Position numbers and translations under genes: made by a program. A stretch of DNA of 64,000 nucleotides from positions 2,657,501 to 2,721,500 of the forward strand of contig JARFJB010001594.1 in assembly GCA_036346205.1 (NCBI GenBank), in the 5' to 3' direction. Under the pieces are notes generated by a model that was not told the DNA's origin, did no database searches, and worked only from the letters and a program-made list of their open reading frames with translations. Source of the stretch: Vesta saturnalis (taxonomy: Eukaryota > Arthropoda > Insecta > Coleoptera > Lampyridae). Shown here in pieces: positions 23,460 to 37,195 of this stretch. The first letter of the stretch is position 1; every line of letters starts with the position of its first letter.

Positions 23460-23638
23460 ACACACACACACACGCACACACACACACATACACATACACA
23501 CACACATCAAACACACACACACACACACGCACGCACGCAACCAACCAATCCACACACACACGCGTGTGCGCGCACACGCACTCACGCAACCATCAACACA
23601 CCCACACACCGAACCCACCCACCAACCCATAACCTTCA
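23457..23638. repeat. (CA)n microsatellite
   Basis: CACACA repeats with CGCACG and CCAACC interruptions replace the GAAGGTC tail at the E4 right end. Frames are compositional. Confidence 0.9.
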
Positions 23639-24829
23639 TATCTCTCTATACCTACACATGTATATGTAGGTTGCATCTACTTTTCTGAGAGGTTCAATTA
23701 TTGTACTAAATAGGCAAATTCGCTGTTCTACTACGTAAACCCAGTTTTGGAGGTGTCCACGCATAAACAATTAACGCAATTGAAAAGTTATGCGAGGTAC
23801 CTAGTTTCGCTACGACTTTATTTAGTTTAGTAGAATCAATGCTTTTGCAATCTAGTGTTTTCGGAAAAGTTTTATAGAGACATAGGCCACCTTCTGTTGC
23901 AAAGTTTTTTTTAGTGAGTTCCATGCATCAGTCGCCGTCAAATGCTAAAGCATTGATTTAAAACAAATAATGATCATAAAAAAGAAACGGATAGTGAGTC
24001 GTGGCATCTAATACATTCATTAAATCTTGGAGTTCAAAATTCTTGCATTTCGAATCCTTTCTTAATTAGAACAGTGAAACTGCAGAAACACAAACAATAG
24101 TTGGAATTGCATCTTGAAGGATTGTTTCTCATTTGTGTCTGTTTGTTAAATTTTCTGCGAATATATTGACTTGTTGACTACAACGTACATGATCGGTGTG
24201 GTGCGAGTATCGACAGCGTGTTTGTGCACCGGTTATGCTGACTGTGACCTTGATAAGTGGTTTGATAGTTCGTTGATCTTCCCCAAAGTCAAAGTTAAAT
24301 GTATGTAACAATAAAACAACTCACTTCGTAAATTTGAACGGGGTGTCCTAGTTGCGATCTGGCCACAGTAATGGCTGGGTAACCGTTTTCAGCGTAAAGT
24401 GCCGACCCTCCAGATGGGATTCGTACTTATGTACAGATTACGTAATTGCTAAGCACTCCTGTTGTGATAGCATGGCACTGTCATACATTAAGATATAACG
24501 GTGTAAATTGTCAAGTTCCTTATATCATGGACCGCAATACCTTGCGTGCGGACCTCTGCAATTTTCGAACGTCTTGTACGCTCTGGATTCCTCAATAATT
24601 CGGTTCAGACGTGCTTGGTTCGTAATTTGCGCATCAGTTCAAGTAACTGCACATTAGTTTCCGTGTCTTCGATACTCCCAGCTCAATAGAGCTATCGCGT
24701 ATTCCGCATTTAGTTGACTACATTATACGAGCAAGGTAGTTGCTGGTCGACACTCCAAACTGGCATGTAAGTAACGATAACCGAAAGTTATGCTCTTGTA
24801 GTCGCTGTATGAATAGGCAGAACGACATC
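23639..24829. other. No supported gene
   Basis: CTACACATGTATATGTAG at 23652 is a near-palindrome. A 72-codon minus-strand frame (23924-23706) has normal amino-acid composition but no recognisable motif, and I do not call it. 24340-24830 is less AT-rich than its surroundings and holds no frame that I recognise. Confidence 0.4.
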
Positions 24830-25975
24830 AAAGTTGTGTTACTTTCCTATCCAATGGAAGCAGGCGTAAGCTATCATGATCGCTAATCCTGGCAAACAAC
24901 CCACACAACCTCTATCCTATAGACCCGTAGGTCTTCTGCCTTTAATTTCAAAAATCTTTGAAAATCTTCTTCTCCAAAGAATTAAAAACACCCTAGACCT
25001 AGATTCACTAATTCCACAACAGCAATTTGGATTTCGAGAACACCACTCGTCAGTGCACCAAGGTCATACAATTATTAACATGATCGTGGAGACCTTAGAA
25101 ACCAGGAAAGTCTGTTCAGGTATATTTTTGCACATCAAACAGGCTTTCTACAAAATTTTGGCACAACGGTTTGCTCTACAAACTCAAGATACTCTTTCCG
25201 AGACAGTTATAGCTTGTACTCAAATCCTACCTCAGTGAAAGGACGTTTCAAATAAAAATTAATGATGCGGTATCTAATCACCATAATATCACCTCAGGTG
25301 TGACACAAGGAAGCGTTTTGGGGCCACTTCTCTACTTACTTTACACCTCTGACATACCTGGCACCCAGCATACCGTCGTAGCAAAATTTTCTGACGATAC
25401 AGCTTTGTTATCAATAAGTGACTCAGCAGCAACAAATTTACAAAACCACCTCAATTTGTTAGAAAATTGGTGTAAACGCTGGAGGATTACAGTAAAGAGA
25501 GATAACTTTCAACAATAAACGTGTTCAGTGTCCGCAATTAACGATTCATAATACCCCAATACCATTTAAATCCGAATTGAAATACCTTGGTCGACACCTC
25601 ACCAAAAATTAACTTGGCGTAAACATATAAAAACCAAAAGACGCCAATTAAACCTCAAACTACATATGGTCATCTTGAAACCTGTCTGGACATACGGTTA
25701 TGGGGATGTGCAAAACCGTCCCATACAAAGATTCTGAAACGTTTTCAATCGAAGACTTTACACATCGTAGCTAACGCCCCTTGGTATGTCAGAAATGATA
25801 CTCTGCACGCTGACCTGCAAATTCTCTATATAGCTAATGAAATCCGAAAATTCGCAAATACCTACCATAATACGCTCCAAGGACATTCCAACGAATTAAT
25901 AAATCAAGTCACCACCCAACTCACAGTTGGAAGGTTAAAACGACAGTGGCCGCATGACTAATATATTACTCTATA
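24830..25975 (+). mobile_element. Jockey-clade LINE fragment (RT domain)
   Basis: 5'-truncated. From about 24840 the frame reads IANPGKQPTQPLSYRPVGLL, then PLISKIFENLLLQR and QQFGFREHHSS, the order typical of Jockey-type RT. The catalytic AFD block is degraded to QAFYKI. After a frameshift near 25240 the frame gives GVTQGSVLGPLLYLLYTSDI and FSDDTALLSISD (FADD-type box with Ser for Ala) to 25518. Decayed C-terminal coding reaches about 25970. Many frameshifts; inactive. Confidence 0.8.
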
Positions 25976-26994
25976 AGTGGTTTTAGCACTGGCTGAACCG
26001 TTTCATGTCTTATTACTTTTCACCAATTTACACAAAGTAGATTGTAAATTAGCAGGTTAGTTTAATTGCAATGACTTAATTGGAAATACTCTGAATACAA
26101 TTATTTAATGGAAGCGGGCAGTTTAGTTTAAATACTTTAGTTACAACATTTAATTGAAACAATTTTATTGGAAATGCTTGAATACTTTAATTGAAATCCT
26201 TTAAATATCCTACAAGGATTACAATACCTAATTGCACCTATGTAATTTTTCTGGGAAACATTTAAATTTTTTATTCACTCGCAGAGTTAGGACTGTCATT
26301 TTTACATTATATTGTAGAGTTTTTAGAGGTACTCAACGATCTAGGAACTGTTTCAATTTAGATTTAGTTAAAAGTATTTATCTATCATGAGCGAATTCTT
26401 TTTAATGAATCTACCTGTCGCTTATCGTTTTCCAACAGTGCTAGTTGTGTTGTCGTGGCTAGTGTATTTAAATCTTACCAAAGTACTGACCAATACTATA
26501 CCTTTAAGTCGATGGCCAAGAAGAGACTTGCAGTTATCAAGATTCTAAGTATTTCAGAGCTGATTGACAGGTTGGAGCTCTTATCCCTAGTGATCGAATT
26601 GAGTTGGCGGTAAATAACGCAAAATCGAAATGGTCCGTATTTTTTCTACAATAATGATCAGGGAACAGTGTGCTATCGTGGCTAAGAGTCGTAGGGTCGA
26701 CTAGATTGGAAGTGGCGGTCGTTTCGCTGTCGATCACCCACGTGTAGACATCCTCGAATGTAATAAAAAACTTTGTATTGCAGTAGTCGCCCTTAGCTGA
26801 GAAAGGTAGGTGTAACCGCTTTGACCATTCTAAGTTAACTAACAGCAGATGAAGGTTCCATAAGTGCACCTTTCCTGAGATGAGTAACTCTTGCTATTTG
26901 GGGACTGTATAAAGCCAATTGCAGTTTCTACGGCCGCTTTTCTAATTTCTTTGTAGTATGTAAATATAAATATGGAAATTACGTCTCAGATAGA
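25976..26994. other. No supported gene; Jockey 3' flank
   Basis: 26060-26240 holds diffuse repeats of TTTAATTGAAA/AATACTTTA, perhaps the LINE 3' UTR. A 110-codon minus-strand frame (26869-26537) has ordinary composition but matches nothing I know. It is left as an unsupported hypothetical. Confidence 0.35.
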
Positions 26995-27170
26995 AGTGGC
27001 AATACATTTACTCTGTTCTGTCATCCCAATACAGTACACTGCAATACATTACATTACAATACAATACATTACATTGCAATGTGATACGATACGATACGAT
27101 ACAACACAACACCACACAACACGTACGGCCCGGCAGGATATGACACGACACGAACACCGCACAGTACTAA
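26995..27170. repeat. Degenerate pentanucleotide repeat (AATAC/GATAC/AACAC)
   Basis: AATACATTACATTACAATAC, GATACGATACGATACG and AACACAACACCACAC follow each other. This resembles the tail arrays of the I-like LINEs at 36850 and 40064. Confidence 0.75.
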
Positions 27171-27240
27171 TGACACAATACAAAGTAATGTAACAATACA
27201 TCCTACATAATATAAAACCCTAGCTTCAGTTTTTTTATGA

Positions 27241-30200
27241 TTGTGGACCATCGTGCTAAAGCACTCAGGAACACTTAGGAGGATGGATAGAGGGATAATG
27301 AATTGCCAATAGATGCCTATGAACAGACAGCTTAAATTTTCTCATATCATAAGTGAGAGGAAAACAGGAACTAGGGAGATCATTCCAGAGTTTAGAAGCC
27401 GTGTAGAAAATGTGGATTGCGCCCGTTTGGTACGACAAGTGGAGATTTGTACTGCATACTAATGATGTAAATGAGCGAACCGAGTGTTTCTCGAAAAGAT
27501 AGCCGAGATGGTATCAAAGAATATAATTCAGCAGCACAATAGCCGTTGTAATAACGATAATACAAAGATAGAACTGAAACCATCCTTCTATACTCAAGGG
27601 ACTGTATGTGAGAAGTTATGGACGGGTCATTTATAAGCCTAATCGCTCTCTTTTGAATACGATCAACGATCGTATGCTTAGATCTGTACAAAAGCCTATT
27701 TTACGAGCAGCTGTTTTCGTAGCTGACAGAAGATGGTCAACCCATGAGAGATTTGAAGATACAGTCATACCCAACAGAGTAATAGAGTCTGAAAACTTAA
27801 GAACTGAGCCATTCATACTTAGAACAGGAAATGATCGATCTTTTTGGCGGACATAAGGCAACACTGAGTTTTGTTAGCATTAAATTTAACTAGATTCCCC
27901 ATTCGAGAATACGTTGAATGTCTTTGTTGATTGAATTTGCCATTTCAGCTTTAATTTCTTGATTTGACATAGAAGGTGGATTATCACTAGAGTAGACTGA
28001 GATGAACTACAGTGAGCAAAGCAATGGATGGGGTTAGTTGTTGAAGAAATAAGGTCATTTATGTACAGTAGAAAAGTGTAGGCGCTATAACGGATCCCTG
28101 TGGTACGCCCGCGTTAATGCTAACTACTTTTGTAAAAAAACCATCAACTACGACACGTGTTCGTCTTTTATCAAGGAAACTAGAAACCCAGTTGATGAGC
28201 GTATCATTTAACACAAACGAGGCGAGTTTGGCAAGTAAACACTTATGCCAAACTTGGTCAAATGCCTTTGAGATATCTAAAGCGACTACAACTGTTTCAC
28301 CGGACTGCTCTACTGTATTGTTCCAAACTTGGGTCATATATGAAAGAAGATCGCCTGTTGAACGACTTTGCCTAAACCCATATTGGTGGTCACTAAGGAG
28401 TTTGTTAGTTTCAAGGAACGTGAGCAGTTGCTGATTGATGGCTTTTTCCATGATTTTAGACAAAATGGAAGTGATGGCAATTGGTCTGTAAGTTTGAGGG
28501 ATCGGTCTTATCACCTTTTTGGGAATAGGTTGAACATTTGCTCACTTCCATGATGAAGGAAATTCCCAGAAGATATAGAGATCGTATAGAGCTTAGATAG
28601 GACTGGTACTAGTTCGGGGGAACATTTCTTTAAGACAATAGCTGGGATACCGTCTGGGCCAGTCGCCTTATTGAGATCAAGCCTACTGATGATCGATTCC
28701 AAGAGCTTGTACCGAAAATGAATTGGTTTCATAGCGTATGAAGAAGAGTTGACTAGGGGCACATCTTTTCCAGAATCATTGAGACACGAGTTTGATGCAA
28801 ACAAATCCACAAAACGTTGGCTTTGTCTACAGAATCAGCAAATACCGATCCGTCAATAGACGTCAGGGGGGGAAATGAAGATGTTCCAAAGTTTTTACTA
28901 ATGGCTTTAGCTAAAGACCAAAATTTACGACTGCCTAAAGGAGATGTAGCTAGTTCATTGCATTTTCGTTGTTCGAACAACTTTTTAGTTTTAGTGATGA
29001 CACTTTTGCTGATATTTCTAGCACCAACGTATTCTACATGACTGTCGACCGATTTATTAGATTTCCATTTAATGTAACATTTATTTTTTAAAGATATTGC
29101 ATCAGCACAAGCTTTATTGAACCAGGGCTGGGAACCTGAATGACCTATACAGTACTGTTTTTTGGGAATATGTAACTCCATTCCCATGAGGATGACTTCA
29201 GATACTGAAAGAGCGATGTCCGAAGAAGAGGACGACTTAAAACAATATTCACGCCATGGAAAGGTTGCAAAGAAATCCCGTAAATCACTCCATCCAGCTG
29301 ACGTAAAACACCACAAGTTTCTATCGGTTTTGCGAACAACAGTGGAATTAGGTACAGTAGAAATGATTTTATTAGACAATGGTCGGAAAGACCTAAAGGC
29401 GAAAGAACGGAAGTTTTATAATGTGGAGTATGGTTAGGGTTATCAGGGATTCTTGTGGGTTCAGAAATCATTTGTGTGAGATCACATGAAATAGCAAATG
29501 TTTCTGCACTATGACCAGAGGGATTTGTAGTAGATGGAAACTGAAGCCAATTAGAGTTATGAACATTGAAATCGCCTACAAATGAGATATCGCAAGATGG
29601 AAACTGAGACAGGAGATAGTCAACTTTCATACTAAGGTAATCGAAGAAGTCGTGCAAGTTGCTGTCATTAGGAGACCTATAAATGCAACAGTAGAATTTC
29701 ACAAAATTAGGACCAGAATGTTTAAACCAAATCACGTCAAAATTTTTATTTTCTAAGGAAGAAACCCTCTTGCAAGCAATTCTGTCCTTGACGTAGGCAC
29801 ATACGCTTCCTTTACATCGAAAGTTAGAGTGAAGGTGGTATTGAGGAAATTGCAAGTTGCGTGACTCCGAGCTTTCAGATGAGACTGGTGTTTCAGATAG
29901 AACCAAAATATCAGGTTGTAATTGTTCAAGATGTTGGTGAATAGCATTAAGATTAGACCTGATACCGCGGATGTTGCAGTAGTGAATCAGAAAGTTGATA
30001 CTTTCGATACCCGTGGTCGCTCGGCCCTGCCCTCCCGGACATACGAATGGGGCGGGATTTTACGTCCGGAATTTATAACCCTAGAAACCACAGCCATCTT
30101 ATTTTTAATTTGGGACTTTTAATCCGATAGAAAGACAGTGAGGGCGAGAAGGAAGAATAAGGATGAGAATAGATTAAGGATGATGGAAAAGGTAACCGGC

Positions 30201-30260
30201 AGCCCTTACCGCGCTCAGAAAATCGGTGAACCAATATTAAGGAGCCCATGGTAAAGATGG
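27241..30260 (-). mobile_element. LINE copy c, most complete member of the recurrent family
   Basis: Reading leftward: ORF2 probably starts at ATG 30097. An apurinic/apyrimidinic endonuclease-like domain follows (ILVLSETPVSS near 29900, FVGDFNVHNSNW near 29570, SPLGLSDHCLIKS near 29400), then the inter-domain region (29379-28753), then RT (28514-28059: YRPIAITSILSKIMEKAINQ, VALDISKAFDQVWHKCLL, NAGVPQGSVIAPTLF). The FADD box has been deleted to FAHCSSS near 28010, and the C-terminal region runs 27864-27290. The 3' end GTGCTTTAGCACGATGG is followed by A7 at about 27234. These proteins nick DNA and prime reverse transcription at the target. Frameshifts and loss of the catalytic Asp pair make it inactive. 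Confidence 0.85.
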
Positions 30261-31426
30261 TGGTACCTCCCCGTTTGGTTCCGGTTTTCAGATTTGGATT
30301 TAGTTGCGATTTTAGTTCTGGTTTCTGTATCGTTTTCGGTTTTGGTTTAGGTTAAATTGTCTCATCTATACCCAGTTTTTATTTCATTTTAATTTTTCAC
30401 TTTGTTATTTCGCGTTTATTTTGTGTTATTGTGGTTTTTAAGGGTATTTTTTATGCCAAGTCTATATGGAACTTCATTATTTATTCTACTTGATTATCCT
30501 TTTAACTCTCTGTTTTAATTTCGGTGTTACTCAAGTTATATTTGAACGTTTGGTGAGACTGACTACTCTGTTACCTATCTTCTGCCAATCTACTTTAACT
30601 TTATTTCAGGAGTCTCTGGTTTTTATCAATTACATTTAACCAATATTTCAATTGCTTCAATTAAATCAGGTTACTCAGTATCTTTTATCTCGGAAATCCG
30701 TCTCATTTAGATTTAATTTACGTTTTACCCCACTTCTTTAACCATTTGTTTGTTTTCACTAAATTTTTATTTTAGTTTCCTTTCTAATGTAGGCGATTTC
30801 GGAATAATTACATGGAAGTCATCAATTGGCGCTGCTCGTTTTTGTAGCGTTGGGTATACTTACGCCAGAAAACTTATTTAGGTGTTGTTTTAAAAGTCTC
30901 TCCAGAGAAAATATATTTTTATACTTTCGATAAATTTATTTACTCTGTTAATAATACTTTTTTAAAACCTTGTAGGAAATCACTGTGCTATGTATAATTC
31001 ATCACAATTATCTCGTTTTATACCTTTGTACAGAGATTAATTAAGAGAGTCCAGGGATATTATTATTAAGTACAATATGGATAATAAATTAAGGTATAGA
31101 ATAAGAGATCTTAATTTAGTTAAACGACAAAACTGATTTAATTTTAGCTTAGGCTTACACTGTTAACAATACCGTGGAGTCTCGTTCTCAAGGAAATACA
31201 CTAGATAAACCGCAAGGGACAATACCTTCGCACCTCGACCTAAATAACCTTGTACACCTTACAATTGTTATTCCCCTTGCTGGAAAATGTTTGGCTTAAC
31301 AAATACTTCAACAACTTTAATTTACGAGGGATGCTCACAAAATTTTGTTCTCAACCATGTATGACACCTATTCGAAATTCTTATTGCTTTCTCATATACG
31401 TATGTATAATAATATAATTTAATGTA

Positions 31427-31428
<2 letters not shown>
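30261..31428. other. Non-coding AT-rich stretch
   Basis: T-rich on the + strand from 30290 to 30780, possibly the 5' UTR of the minus-strand LINE, then featureless. No gene or RNA recognised. Confidence 0.4.

Positions 31429-31480
<52 letters not shown>
31429..31480. repeat. (TA)n array
   Basis: About 26 perfect TA units directly abutting the 5' end of I-like element 1. Confidence 0.95.
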
Positions 31481-31484
<4 letters not shown>

Positions 31485-32197
31485 CGAAATATGAGCTCGT
31501 GGCGTTAAACCGTCGCTGAAAGCTCTACATAATACGGTGTCGCGGACCAGTTCACGTGGGGCCTTGTAACTGTCAAGGACAGGGACGGCAACACTGCGTC
31601 CCCTTAGCTGGAAGTTCACTTTTAGTCTTGAGTGGCTTCCCTTACTTTAACCCTTTTCTGTCGGAGCACTCTCGCTCTAACTTTTTTTCTCTTCAGGCTC
31701 CCAGCGAAAGCTGAGAGACCTCTTCCTTTTCCTGTCTACTCTTCCCAGGACATATGCCGTCAAAAGCGTATACGGGTGTCGCAAGCCCGGGATGTCCCTG
31801 CTGGGGACGGCTGAGCGCCACCCGTGCCCTAATACCGCAACCGCAAACTGTACTTCAGAGACTCTAGCAGGGCGTGGCTAGGGAACGTCGTACAGGTAGC
31901 GGTCGGTGGTCTTGGCTTAATTGTCTGGACTACGAGGAAAGTAACCTCTATAAAAAATTCCCCAATCCCAAGGTCGTTTGGCAGTTTTAGGTGCTGACGG
32001 GATTGCGCGAGGGTATGCCTAAGCATGGCTAGGGGAAGCCTGGTCCTTAGCGTTGAAACGCCTGTGGGGGAAGAGGCGCCCCCCACAGTATAAATGCCCT
32101 TCTGTAGTATGCCTGCTCTGCTCCAGTTGACATTTATTCAGTGCGTTCTCGTGAATAATATGAGCATCCAAAATCAACTCACACCAACTCTTTAAAT

Positions 32198-33187
32198 ATG
32201 GAGGTGCCAATGGGTCCACCTAAAAGTCCAGAACCCAAAGACGGTGAATTTAGTGGCGAATCCCGTCGGCTTTGTGCCACAGACCATTGCTCGACTTCTG
32301 ACAAAGGTAATGGTTTACGGTTTCAGGTAGCTTCCTCCAAAAAGCTCCCAAAAAAGGGCAGGCAGGAGAAGGAGACCCTATGGTCCCGGTTCTTGCTCCT
32401 GAAAAAGGTAGAAGGCGATTTTATTAAAATCAGCCCTTTTTTAATTTCGAAGGCCTTATATGGATTAGTTGGTGAAGTTAATGATATAAAAAAGGTAAAA
32501 GGTACCCTATTAGTGGAAACAAGGACAAGAGCCCAATCTAAACGGTTACTTGAGACTAAGAGAATGGCAGAGATGGATGTAGAGGTAACACCTCATCCAA
32601 CACTAAACCGACATAAAGGGGTAGTATACTGCCCCGATCTATTAAATTGTTCATTGGATGAGATAAGAGACGAACTTTCTCATGAGCATGTCACAGATGT
32701 GAGAAGGATTAGGGTAAAGAGGGAGGGCATATGTGTAGATACGCCTAACCACGTCCTTACCTTCGAACGAGAGACTCTCCCAAAAGCAATGAAAGTGGCA
32801 ATGTATTCTTTAATGGTGCGCCCATATATACCACCACCATTACGGTGCTATAACTGCCAAGTTCGGACAGGCAGCATCTAATTGCAGCAGTCAAAATTTG
32901 TATCCGTGGAAAGCCTCCGCATGAAGGTTCACCTTGCGAGGAACCAAAAGGTTGCCTTAATTGTAAAGGAACGCACACAGCGTTCACGGTGCCCCACCTA
33001 CAAAAGGGAATGTAAAATTCAAGAAATAATGGTTATAAATAAAATGCCATACTTTCAAGCAACACAAATGGCGGGATCCGCTGTTACTAAAGATACTACC
33101 TTTACGCAGGTAGCGGCGTCTACCAGTAGCAATATTTCCCTGCAAAGCGTAATCCCGAAATTAAAAAAAATATCAGGGAAGAACTAA
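32198..33187 (+). pseudogene. ORF1 (Gag-like, nucleic-acid binding) of I-like element 1
   Basis: ATG at 32198. The first frame (227 codons) has the Gag-like core with NRHKGVVYCPDLLNCSLDEI near residues 143-162 and YIPPPLRCYNCQ at the end, which is the first CCHC knuckle. A frameshift near 32865 breaks the knuckle region; its remainder reads GCLNCKGTHTAF and CPTYKRECKIQEIM in other frames. Such proteins coat the LINE RNA. Only the frameshift and a second stop near 33185 separate it from an intact ORF. Confidence 0.75.
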
Positions 33188-33662
33188 GTTTAATCACCTC
33201 AACCTCGCCCGAAGCTATAGTTCGTAGTACATTAGAAAAAATACGATTATATTGGACATTAAAAATATTATCAGAGAGGAACTGAACATAAGCAGGAACC
33301 TCTCAAGATCCATCATCCTCCAAGGAACGAGAACCTATGGAGGACGAAACACGCGGGAAAAAGAAAATTGCCACGAACAGATCGATATATACCGGATCAA
33401 GTATCAATTCGGTAGATGAAACCGTGGTAGAGAAAGCAAAATCGCAAAAAGAGGCCGGATGGCAAAAGGGCAGACCGAGAGGTCCCTGAAAACAGTCATT
33501 GTGATTTTAATCTGTGATATTTTACTATTTTAAAGAACGTGATAGCAAACTGTGATATTTTAGCTCAATGTTTGTCTTATTTAGTTTTACTAGTCAATAG
33601 TCCGTTGTATCTTTTATTAATGTTATTTATTAATAACTGTAGTTACTCTACTAACAGCTAAA

Positions 33663-36600
33663 ATGGCTATATTACACAATTATGAATATATCTTGCAATG
33701 GAATTGCAACGGATTACGAACGCATTACTGCGAACTAAAAATGTTAATTGCAACTTATAACCCCCTCGCAATTTGCCTTCAAGAAACGCACCTAAAAAAC
33801 AGCAACGAATTCTATATACGAGGGTATAAATGTATCAATAAAAACGACACAAGTCACCAAAGGGCAAGTGGCGGTGTTGCAATATATGTTAGAAACGGAA
33901 TACCATCCAGTAGTGGCACTGTTAACTCCGAACTTCAACTAATTACAACTAAGATACAATCCCCAATGAGCATTAAAATTAGTAATGTCTACCTTCCAGT
34001 ATTCGACTGGAACTTACCTGATCTACTAAAGGTAGTAGACCAACTTCCAGAACCGTACCTACTGTTAGGGGATTTCAATGCCCATTCTACCATATGGGGA
34101 TCAACTCATACAGATCGACGAGGGAAAGTTATTGAAGACCTTTTAGAAAGGAGAGACATCGTTCTACTTAACTCCGGAGAACCAACGCACCTAAATGCAA
34201 AATCCAACAACTTTACAGCAATCGATTTGACTTTGGCTCACTCGTATCGCCTTGAACTTTACTTGAATGCCCATAAGGACTTCTACAACAGCGATCACTG
34301 TCCAATCCTCATATCTACGGGTTTTAAAAGACGCAATCACAACATCCCAAAAGATGGTTAACAAATAAAGCGAACTGGGAAACGTACAGGCAGGAAGTCA
34401 ACCTAGACCAAAAGGTATCAGAACGCATAGATGAAGAAGTACAAGAGTTCACAGCTAAAATCCTTAACGCCGCCAAGAAGAGTATTCCACGTAGCTCTGG
34501 AAAAGTCAGAAATACTTGCGTTCCATGGTGGAATAAAGAAGTCAACGAGGTAATCAAAACCAAGCGTAAATTATTCAACGCCTTCAAAAGATCTCCAACA
34601 CAAGATAACCTGATCAACTACAAAAAGCCAGAGCGAACATGCGGAAAACCATCCTAAATAGCAAAAGATCGTCTTGGCAAAATACATCTCCTCTATAAAT
34701 GCTAGAACACACCCATCAGAGGTTTGACTAAAGTCAAACAAATTATTAGAAAACCTCCGCAGCCATGTCCGAAATGTTGGTCGTTAACGATCAACACATC
34801 TCGAACCCTGAAGAACAGGCAGAAGCGTTTGCCAGTTTCTTCAAAAACGTTAGCAGCTCGTGCTGCTATAGCGAAGCATTCTTAAAACGAAGCATTTATC
34901 TGAGAAAGAACTGAAGTTTGATACCAATATAGTACTGGACTACAACAAACTATTCTCTATGGATGAGCTGGAAACAGCCCTAAAACACAAAAGGAAAAAT
35001 TACCGGGACCCGACGATATTACAAACTCAATGCTGCAAAACCTCCTCAAACAGGAAAAATATTTAACAAAATCTACACCAGAGCAACATTCCTCAAGACT
35101 GGCTTAATAAATCATTATCCCCATATTAAAACCCAACAAAGACATGACCAATCCAAGCAACTATAGACCTATCTCCCTATGCAGTAACATAAGTAAACTG
35201 TTTGAGACTATGGTGAATACCAGGCTAATGATGCTCCTAGAAGTACAGCAACTAAGTTCTCCCCATCAAACTGCCTTTAGGAAACAACACTCCACAATCG
35301 ATTACTTAGTATATATAGAAAACTATATCATAGAGGGGTTCAGAAAAGTTGAGCATAGCGTAGCAGTCTCATTCGATTTAGAGAAGGCCTATGACACAAT
35401 ATGGTGATTCAATATAACAGAATAACTATATAAGTGGGGAATACGGGAAAATTTACCAAAACTAATCACTAGTTCTGAGTAACAGGAAATTTAAGGTAAG
35501 AATAGGCAGCATCTTGTCAGAATCACACTCATTGGAAAACGGTATTCCTCAGGGATCGCTACTAAGTGTATCTCTGTTCCTCGTAGGTATCAACCAGATG
35601 CTTAACAACCTTGATGAATCTATCAAGAAGTGTTTATACGCAGATGACCTGCTAATACTCTTCCAAGGAGAACAGCGGAGAATGTTGAGTGCTATAAATA
35701 AAATTACGGACTTTGGAAGTAAAAAAGGTTTCACATTCTCAAAAGATAAAACTAAGGCAATACACTTCTGCCGATTAAGATCAGAACACCACCATCCGGA
35801 TCTTTATATTAATGGGTCACTGATACCTATTGTCCCACATATGAAAATACTAGGAGTCATTTTCGATGCAAAGCTATACTTTAAAGAACACGTTAAATCA
35901 ATCGTAGAGTCTTGCAAAAAACGATTAAATGTCATCCGATGCATGACAAATAAAACCTGGGGTTCGTCAAGAAGAGCGCTGCTTATGCTATACAAAGCAT
36001 TTGTTTTATCTCTCATAGACTATGGTTGCATAATTCATTCGTCAGTGCGGCCTTCAACGCTTAGACCATTGAATAGTGTACATGCATACGGCATAAGGCT
36101 TGCAATAGGTGCATTCCGCACTAACCCACATACAGCTCTTTTGCAGACGCTTCAATACCACCGCTACATATTAGATACCACCAGCTCTTACTCAACTACT
36201 ATACTAAAGTACTCATATGACAAAACCATCTCAACCACGAACTCATAAACAGTGATATCTTCGAAAATACATAGAAAGACCGACAATAGTCAGACCCACC
36301 CTTGTTAGAGCATAGATATCATGAATAACACCTATGACAAAGAAAATCTGTTTACAGAAGAACTACTACCGGAAGCATCAAATCAAACAGAAATAACAAG
36401 ACTAAAACAAAAATCAAGAATTACGCACTAAGCATGTGGGAACAAGAGTGGAATAACGAAAACACGCAGTTATCCAAAATAAAAAAATATAAAGCCGTGG
36501 AAAACAGAATGTAATCTCTCGAAACCATTGGCAGTGGCACTCGCATTGGACATAGTGACCTCACCCACGCCCATTTGTTATCAAGAAGAGGCGTAATATA

Positions 36601-36720
36601 TGCAACGTCGTAAAACAAACTTAAGCATGGAGCACATATTGGTAGAATGCACAATCTATAAACCTATTCGTGAAATACTAGGACTTAATAGTACATTTCA
36701 AGAAATTTATAGGATGGCAA
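33663..36720 (+). pseudogene. ORF2 (EN-RT) of I-like element 1
   Basis: ATG at 33663. Endonuclease 33663-34330: QWNCNGL, AICLQETHLK (catalytic Glu), LLLGDFNAHSTIWGS, SDHCPILI. A frameshift near 34340, then RT: NYRPISLCSNISKLFET (35157), VSFDLEKAYDTIW-stop (35400), NGIPQGSLLS (35540), CLYADDLLILFQ (35632). The C-terminal part includes IGHSDLTHAHLLSRRG (near 36545) in a shifted frame. At least five breaks. No RNase H is seen. Confidence 0.85.
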
Positions 36721-36849
36721 AGAACATATCACGTTATTGATACAATTCCTTAAAGAATCAAGACTAATTAGAAAATTATAAGAACTATTAACTAACCATC
36801 AAAAGAGAAGTATTGGCATATGACCATAGCAGTCTTGCATAAATAAAAA

Positions 36850-37195
36850 AATATATAACATAATATAATATAATATAATGTAATATAATATAATATAATA
36901 TAATGTAATGTAATATAATATAATATAATATATGATATGATATGATATGATATGATATGATATGATATGATATGATATGATATGATATGATATGATATGA
37001 TATGATATGATATGATATGATATGATATGATATGATATGATATGATATGATATGATATGATATGATATGATATGATATGATATGATATGATATGATATGA
37101 TATGATATGATATGATATGATATGATATGATATGATATGATATGATATGATATGATATGATATGATATGATATGATATGATATAATATAATATAT
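36850..37195. repeat. (TGATA)n array at the tail of I-like element 1
   Basis: Irregular TAATATAATA at 36850-36930, then about 50 perfect TGATA units, then TAATATAATATATAT. It sits exactly at the LINE 3' end, where I-type elements carry short simple-sequence tails. It is far longer than such tails usually are. Confidence 0.95.

Larger units (their letters stand above)
31486..36849 (+). mobile_element. I-like non-LTR retrotransposon 1, near full length
   Basis: A relatively GC-rich 5' region (31486-32197) precedes ORF1 (32198-33187 with a frameshift) and ORF2 (33663-36720 with several breaks), and the 3' end runs into a TATGA array. Domain order (Gag with CCHC knuckles; EN; RT; a C-terminal cysteine region) and motifs such as LQWNCNGLRTHY fit the I clade. 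The RNase H expected between RT and C-terminus is not found; about 36250-36420 looks like an internal deletion. Multiple stops show it is inactive, but long open segments suggest a moderate age. Confidence 0.85.

Noticed and set aside
26537..26869. 110-codon minus frame with ordinary composition
   Set aside because: No motif, no splice or neighbour context, no known family recognised; kept only as an unsupported possibility.
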